From the NCBI GenBank assembly GCA_036387415.1, contig DASVTU010000023.1, positions 62,001-126,000 on the forward strand: a stretch of DNA of 64,000 bases, read 5' to 3'. Position numbers and translations under genes: made by a program. The notes below the pieces were generated by a model that saw only the letters and a list, made by a program, of their open reading frames with translations, was not told where the DNA came from and searched no databases. Below, in pieces: positions 59,758 through 64,000 of this stretch. Source of the stretch: DASVTU01 sp036387415. GTDB lineage: Bacteria; Acidobacteriota; Blastocatellia; Pyrinomonadales; Pyrinomonadaceae. Within the stretch, counting starts at the first letter, position 1. Each line of letters begins with the position of its first letter.

Positions 59758-61985
59758 CAGTCGGTGAGGGCGTCGGTTTGTGCGATGCGTTGTTGGAGTG
59801 CTTCTTGGAGTTGCGCGCCGAGTTTGGGGTGTTGTTGGATAAGTTTGTTGAGTTGTTCGCGTTGGAGGGTGATGAAGATGCTCGGAACTAGAGTGACGAC
59901 GGTGGCGGTCGTGGGAATGTCGGCGAGGAGAGCGATTTCGCCGAAGTAGTCGCCATCGACGAGCGTGGCGATGTGATGGACGTGGCCGTCGTCGTCCAGA
60001 GCGCGGACGGCGACTTTACCGCGAATGATGATGTAGAAGCGGTTGCCCTCGTCGCCCTCCGTGATGACGGCGCGATGCGACGGGACGCGTTCCGTGATGA
60101 ACATCTCGGAGATGTCGCGTAGGTAAGACGCGTCGAGGTCTTTGAACAGAGGCACATCGCGCAGCATGTCAACGTCCGTGACGCGCAGGTCGCCCGTCGC
60201 CGACATCGACGTACCGTTTTGCCGACGCCACATCGCCGCATAACTGCCGCCTAGTTGCAGCAGATTTTCGTGCGCGCCGTGTTCGATGAGCTTGCCTTCC
60301 TTGAAGACGAAAACGTGGTCGTAATCAACGACCGACTTCAAGCGATGTGTGACGGAGACGACGGTGCGACCGAGCGAGACGCGTTCGAGTGTGTCGTTGA
60401 TGGCGGCTTCGGTGGCGGGGTCGAGCGCGGAGGTGGCTTCGTCGAGGATGATGAGCGACGGGTTGCGAATGAGCGCGCGTGCGATGGCGACGCGTTGGCG
60501 TTGGCCGCCGGAGAGACGCCCGCCGCGCTCGCCCACCAACGTGTCGTAGCCTTCGGGCATCTGCACAACGATGTCGTGGAGTTCCGCCGCACGCGCCGCC
60601 GCTTCCACTTCCGCGTCGGTCGCTTCCAGTTTGCCGAGTCGAATATTCTCGCGCACGCTCATGTTAAAGAGAAAACTTTCCTGAAAGACGATGCCCACTT
60701 GTTTGTAGAGCGAGTCGAGTTGGGCGCGGCGCAGGTCGATGCCGTCAAAGATGACTGCGCCCTGTTGCGGGTCGTAGAAGCGCATGATGAGATGGAGGTT
60801 GGTGCTCTTGCCGCAACCACTGTGGCCGACGAAGGCGACGCGCGCTCCCGCCGGAAGATGCATCTGGACGTTGATGAGATTCGCCTGTTGAGCCGTGTAG
60901 CCGAAAGAAACATTGTCGAAGCGGATGCCCTCGGACAAAAAGGGAAGCGGCAGGGCGTCGGGCGCTTCCGTGACGGTCGGTTGCTCGTCGAGTAGTTCGC
61001 GCACGCGTTGCATGCCGCCCGTCGCTTGCAAGAGCGTCGGCGTCACCGCCGTCAGACCCATGACCGACGTGCTGACCGTGAAGAACAGCGCGTTGAAAGA
61101 GACGAGCGAGCCGATGGAGAGCGAGCCGTGATAGGCGAGATACGAACCGCCGCCGATGAGCAAGACGTTAAAGAGCAGCATGCCGATGTTGGGGCTGCGC
61201 TCCACGACGTAGCTGAGAAAATTGAACCGCGTCGCCAGCGCGGCGAGACGCTCCGACTGTGAATCGAAGTTGGCGAGGACGGATTGCCTGAGACTGAACG
61301 CCTTGACGATTTGTTGCGCGCCGAGATTCTCATGAATGACGCTCGTCAGCGCAGACTGTTCGCCGCGCAGCCGATACCCCACCTTGAGCGCACGCGGCCC
61401 CAAAATCTTCGGCCCCACGACGCACAGAGGAAGCCCCGCCATCGCAACGAGCGCGAGACGCCAGTCGAGTGTGAAGAGGACGGAGGTACTAAAAATGATA
61501 TTGATGGCGCAGAGCAACGCACCGGGAATGCCGAGCACAATCGCGTTTTCGACGGCGTTCAAATCCGACGAAAAACGCGATGCCAAATCGCCCGTCTGCG
61601 AACGCGCATAGAAACCGAGCGACAGGCGTTGCAGATGTGCGAACATCTCTCTGCGTAGGTCGCTGAGGATGCGCGAGCCGAGCCACGCGTACAGGTAATC
61701 GCGCACGACTTGCGCGGCGGCGGTGAGCAGGAAGCCGACGCCGAGGCCAACGAGGACGAGACTCAAGACCCTTGCGTCGCGCGGGGTGATGGCAAAGTCG
61801 ATGATGAACTTGAGGCTGAGCGCGAGGAGAATCGTAAACGCCCCTTCGAGCACCAGTGTCGCCAACAGGATGACGGCGCGCGGCGTGTAAGGCTTCACGT
61901 AGCCCAACAAAATTCTCAAAAGCCGCGTCGGCCTCATCATCCTCGCGTCGGAGTCGCCGGAATGTTCTCTCGTCTCGTTTGACAT
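59757..61985 (-). CDS. ABC exporter with C-terminal cyclic-nucleotide-binding domain
   Basis: The ~742-residue protein has six membrane helices (residues ~30-330), an ABC domain with Walker A GHSGCGKST, Q-loop VFQESFLFN, signature LSGGQRQRVAIARAL, Walker B LIILDEATSALDP and H-loop VTHR. After residue ~595 comes a cNMP-binding (CAP-like) barrel with the phosphate-binding loop GDYFGEIALLADIPTTATVV. The barrel has the Gly-Glu of a nucleotide-binding cassette, but Pro-Thr-Thr replaces the Arg-Ala-Ala of high-affinity sites. The start is ATG 61985, seven bases after the saccharopine-dehydrogenase stop. Confidence 0.9.
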   Translation of the reverse strand: MSNETREHSGDSDARMMRPTRLLRILLGYVKPYTPRAVILLATLVLEGAFTILLALSLKFIIDFAITPRDARVLSLVLVGLGVGFLLTAAAQVVRDYLYAWLGSRILSDLRREMFAHLQRLSLGFYARSQTGDLASRFSSDLNAVENAIVLGIPGALLCAINIIFSTSVLFTLDWRLALVAMAGLPLCVVGPKILGPRALKVGYRLRGEQSALTSVIHENLGAQQIVKAFSLRQSVLANFDSQSERLAALATRFNFLSYVVERSPNIGMLLFNVLLIGGGSYLAYHGSLSIGSLVSFNALFFTVSTSVMGLTAVTPTLLQATGGMQRVRELLDEQPTVTEAPDALPLPFLSEGIRFDNVSFGYTAQQANLINVQMHLPAGARVAFVGHSGCGKSTNLHLIMRFYDPQQGAVIFDGIDLRRAQLDSLYKQVGIVFQESFLFNMSVRENIRLGKLEATDAEVEAAARAAELHDIVVQMPEGYDTLVGERGGRLSGGQRQRVAIARALIRNPSLIILDEATSALDPATEAAINDTLERVSLGRTVVSVTHRLKSVVDYDHVFVFKEGKLIEHGAHENLLQLGGSYAAMWRRQNGTSMSATGDLRVTDVDMLRDVPLFKDLDASYLRDISEMFITERVPSHRAVITEGDEGNRFYIIIRGKVAVRALDDDGHVHHIATLVDGDYFGEIALLADIPTTATVVTLVPSIFITLQREQLNKLIQQHPKLGAQLQEALQQRIAQTDALTD

Positions 61986-61992
61986 AAACCGT

Positions 61993-63147
61993 CTAACTAT
62001 CGACGACGCTTTCATCAATCCTGATATTTCGCGCGGCGAGCGCAGCGACGAACGCGTCAGGCGGCACGCAACGTTCCTGCGGCGTCGCGCCCTTCTCGCG
62101 GATGTCGCCGCGCGCCATCATTTGCGCGATGATGGAGGCGGGAAAAGCGGTTGTCCGCATCATGGCGCTCAAGCCGTTCTGTTGGTCGAAGCGGTCGATG
62201 ATGTCGTAACGAAGCGTCTGCTGCTTGCCGTCGAGACGCCCTCGGAATTCGACGCGAACCAGCACCACGTCAGGCCCGTCGGCGGGCAAATGTTTCAAGA
62301 GACAGGCGGCGAGGACGCGTCGCGGCGAGACGTGTGCGCCGTCGTCAAACGACATCTCTTCGCTCGCGGCGAGGCCGAGGTCGATGAGGAGTTTGAACTG
62401 TTCGCAGTGTCCCGGATAACGAATCGTTTTGTAGTCGAGTTCGGCGACGCGACCGAGAAAAGTCTCCGGTAGCGTCGAAGTGCCGCCCGAAGTTTGAAAG
62501 GCTTCCATGCGACCGAAAGGCGCGGGAAACTCAAGCGTCTCGGTCTCCGTCATCGAATCTATTTCCACAATCTGACCACCACGCACGACGCGCGCACGCT
62601 CGACATACTCGTTGATTAAGCCTTCGACAGAAAAGACGATTTGATAATTGAGCGGCGGCGCAGGCGCTTGCGGCAAGCCGCCGACGCGTATGTGAATGGC
62701 TTCCAGTTGCTCGAAGCGCGCCGCGCCGTGTGCGACGAGCACGGAGACCATGCCGGGCGCGAGGCCGCAATCGGGAATGACGTTGATACCTGCGGCGCGT
62801 GCTTCGGCGTCGAGCGCGAGTTCGGAGGCGACGACGGTGTTGTTGCCGCCGAGGTCGCAGAAATTTGTCCGCGCGGCGATGGCGGCGCGTGCGAGCGCGA
62901 GGTTGTGATGATAGACGACGCAACTAATGGCGGCATCGTGCCCGCGCATCAAATCCACGACGCGCGACTCGTCTCTCACGTCGATTTCGACGGGGCGGAG
63001 TTTGTCGCTGTTGACCGTTTCGGCGACGGCGCGCGCGCGTTCGATGTCCATGTCGGCGACGGTGACGTGTCGGGCTTCGGAGTTGTGTGCGAGGTCGAAG
63101 GCCGCGCCGAGTCCCATGCGCCCGCTGCCGAGTACGAGAATCTTCAT
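61993..63147 (-). CDS. Saccharopine dehydrogenase family oxidoreductase
   Basis: The 384-residue protein has an N-terminal Rossmann motif (KILVLGSGRMGLGAAFDLA), the strand VEIDVRD, an NFCDLGGNN active-site segment, CGLAPGMVSVL and a C-terminal catalytic domain. It resembles lysine 6-dehydrogenase or carboxynorspermidine/saccharopine reductase-type enzymes using NAD(P). The substrate is open. GGAGAAAACCCGT precedes ATG 63147. It is translated just ahead of the ABC-cNMP exporter and probably shares its transcript. Confidence 0.85.
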   Translation of the reverse strand: MKILVLGSGRMGLGAAFDLAHNSEARHVTVADMDIERARAVAETVNSDKLRPVEIDVRDESRVVDLMRGHDAAISCVVYHHNLALARAAIAARTNFCDLGGNNTVVASELALDAEARAAGINVIPDCGLAPGMVSVLVAHGAARFEQLEAIHIRVGGLPQAPAPPLNYQIVFSVEGLINEYVERARVVRGGQIVEIDSMTETETLEFPAPFGRMEAFQTSGGTSTLPETFLGRVAELDYKTIRYPGHCEQFKLLIDLGLAASEEMSFDDGAHVSPRRVLAACLLKHLPADGPDVVLVRVEFRGRLDGKQQTLRYDIIDRFDQQNGLSAMMRTTAFPASIIAQMMARGDIREKGATPQERCVPPDAFVAALAARNIRIDESVVDS

Positions 63148-63281
63148 ACGGGTTTTCTCCGTGTGCGAATCGAAAAGCGGATGCCAGTTTACACAGGAGC
63201 GCGATTGTGCAGAAGGACGGAGGGCGTTTGAGGGGAATGGTGTAGGAACGCCGGAGCGTTTCGCGCGTGGTCGGTCGTCGC

Positions 63282-63315
63282 AAAAAAAATTGAGCGCGCC
63301 GGATGGCACGCTCAA
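63282..63315 (-). terminator. Rho-independent terminator
   Basis: Read on the minus strand, 63315-63305 and 63300-63290 form an 11-bp stem (one mismatch) with a four-base loop, followed directly by eight T (63289-63282). It ends the Arg-rich secreted protein gene. Confidence 0.92.
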
Positions 63316-63342
63316 TCATCGGGGTTTGAATGTCGGTCGTGG

Positions 63343-63897
63343 TTAGTAAGGCCAGCGACGACCGTTGTTGCGGTCGCGTCCGTAACCGCCGTTGTTGAAG
63401 CGGATATTGTAGGCGTCGGCGATGAGACGGAGGTCGGAACGCATCCGGCTCCATTCGGATTCGACGCGACCGTCGAGACGATTGCGCGAGAGAAAGCGGT
63501 CGATGCGCGCGGCGACTTGCAGAAGCTCGCGGGCTTCGGATTGGCTGCGGTTCAAATCGCGTTCGTTGAAGCGGTTTCGCAGACGGCTCGCGGCGGTGCG
63601 AAAGTCTCGCCCGGCCTGATTGATGCGGTCTTCGCGGTAGGTGTCGTCGTAGCGGCTGCGGTCGAGCGCGCTGTCGAGACGGTTCTCGAAATCGTCGCTC
63701 CTGTCTTCGACGCGACGGATGGCGTCGCGCAGGCCGCGATAGTCGTAGCCTCTGCCGTAGCGGTCGTTGTCGCGGTTGCGCCCGCGACTCCACCACGGTT
63801 CGTTGGACTGTGCCGAAGCGGTCAAGACGGGCAAGAGAAGTGCGACGAATGCTGCGGCAACCACAGTCGAAAATATGCGTCGGTTGGTCATCTTCAT
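63343..63897 (-). CDS. Secreted Arg/Asp/Asn-rich helical protein
   Basis: The 184-residue protein has a signal peptide (STVVAAAFVALLLPVLTASA), an RGRNRDNDRYGRGYDYRG stretch, then helices rich in Arg and Asp (RRVEDRSDDFENRLDSALDRS; SRLRNRFNERDLNRSQ) and a Gly/Asn/Arg tail ending RRWPY. I recognise no named family. ATG 63897 is only three bases from AAGGAG; the second ATG, 63891, has normal spacing and is the likelier start. The upstream region to the window end holds its promoter. Confidence 0.75.
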   Translation of the reverse strand: MKMTNRRIFSTVVAAAFVALLLPVLTASAQSNEPWWSRGRNRDNDRYGRGYDYRGLRDAIRRVEDRSDDFENRLDSALDRSRYDDTYREDRINQAGRDFRTAASRLRNRFNERDLNRSQSEARELLQVAARIDRFLSRNRLDGRVESEWSRMRSDLRLIADAYNIRFNNGGYGRDRNNGRRWPY

Positions 63898-64000
63898 AAT
63901 CTCCTTGCGAATTTTTCCGGGGCGACCGGGACATCTTGGGCGCGCGAGGTGTGCCGAAATCCGGTCTGCCAGTTTGGTCGCTTCATCCGGGGACGACCAG

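Overview
The window looks like a chromosomal segment of a GC-rich (roughly 60%) diderm bacterium, most probably an acidobacterium of the Blastocatellia/Pyrinomonadaceae type. That placement is inferred from gene content: a transmembrane Ser/Thr kinase with a long TPR tail, TolB-like propeller and M28/PA/PDZ secreted proteins, a Gly-rich RRM protein, DUF885 and M1 peptidases, unpartnered MacB-like permeases, and DUF1015 beside serA/serC. I see no rRNA, CRISPR array, insertion sequence, prophage or integrase. Two tRNAs are present: tRNA-Ala(GGC) and tRNA-Glu(CTC).

Layout. 0-2.3 kb: a truncated four-CxxC protein, pterin carbinolamine dehydratase and a Spy/CpxP-like protein, all on the minus strand. 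2.3-7.5 kb: a plus-strand serine-biosynthesis group (DUF1015, GNAT, SerA, SDR, SerC; no SerB). 7.5-11.5 kb: secreted TolB-like protein and M28 peptidase, convergent with an RRM protein across a perfect 30-bp inverted repeat. 12-18.1 kb: Ser/Thr kinase-TPR protein followed by three tiny ORFs that share a PPxIxT motif, then a convergent FAD enzyme. 18.4-22 kb: GlsB/YeaQ-type membrane protein, a small secreted protein and an osmoprotectant ABC transporter. 22-26 kb: ergothioneine cluster (egtA-egtD diverging from egtB). 26-37.3 kb: two MacB/FtsX permeases, DUF885 protein, EEP hydrolase, PLD/cardiolipin synthase, M1 aminopeptidase, response regulator. 37.6-41.7 kb: tRNA-Ala, enoyl-CoA hydratase, PilZ, 3-hydroxyacyl-CoA dehydrogenase, then divergent thioredoxin reductase. 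41.8-43.6 kb: HxlR regulator and a REC-GGDEF protein. 43.7-52.1 kb: a seven-gene minus-strand operon running PspA, AAA+ ATPase, SBP-OmpA fusion, ABC permease, ABC ATPase, TM/coiled-coil protein, coiled-coil protein. 52.4-64 kb: tRNA-Glu, a 1281-aa NfnAB/GltD-PyrK-like flavoprotein, RsmI, APC permease, ABC exporter with a cyclic-nucleotide-binding domain, saccharopine-dehydrogenase family protein and a secreted Arg-rich protein.

The two strongest leads are the PspA-AAA-SBP/OmpA-ABC operon, whose architecture suggests an inner-membrane/peptidoglycan-anchored envelope-maintenance machine, and the set of small PPxIxT proteins behind the kinase. A third pattern crosses the whole window. At least ten intergenic spacers, several inside the PspA operon, carry degenerate heptamer-periodic sequence arranged as inverted arms. 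The sequences differ between loci, the architecture is the same, and in one case the repeat has become the C-terminal codons of a gene.

Functions are assigned from motifs and family resemblance read by eye; no database search was run.
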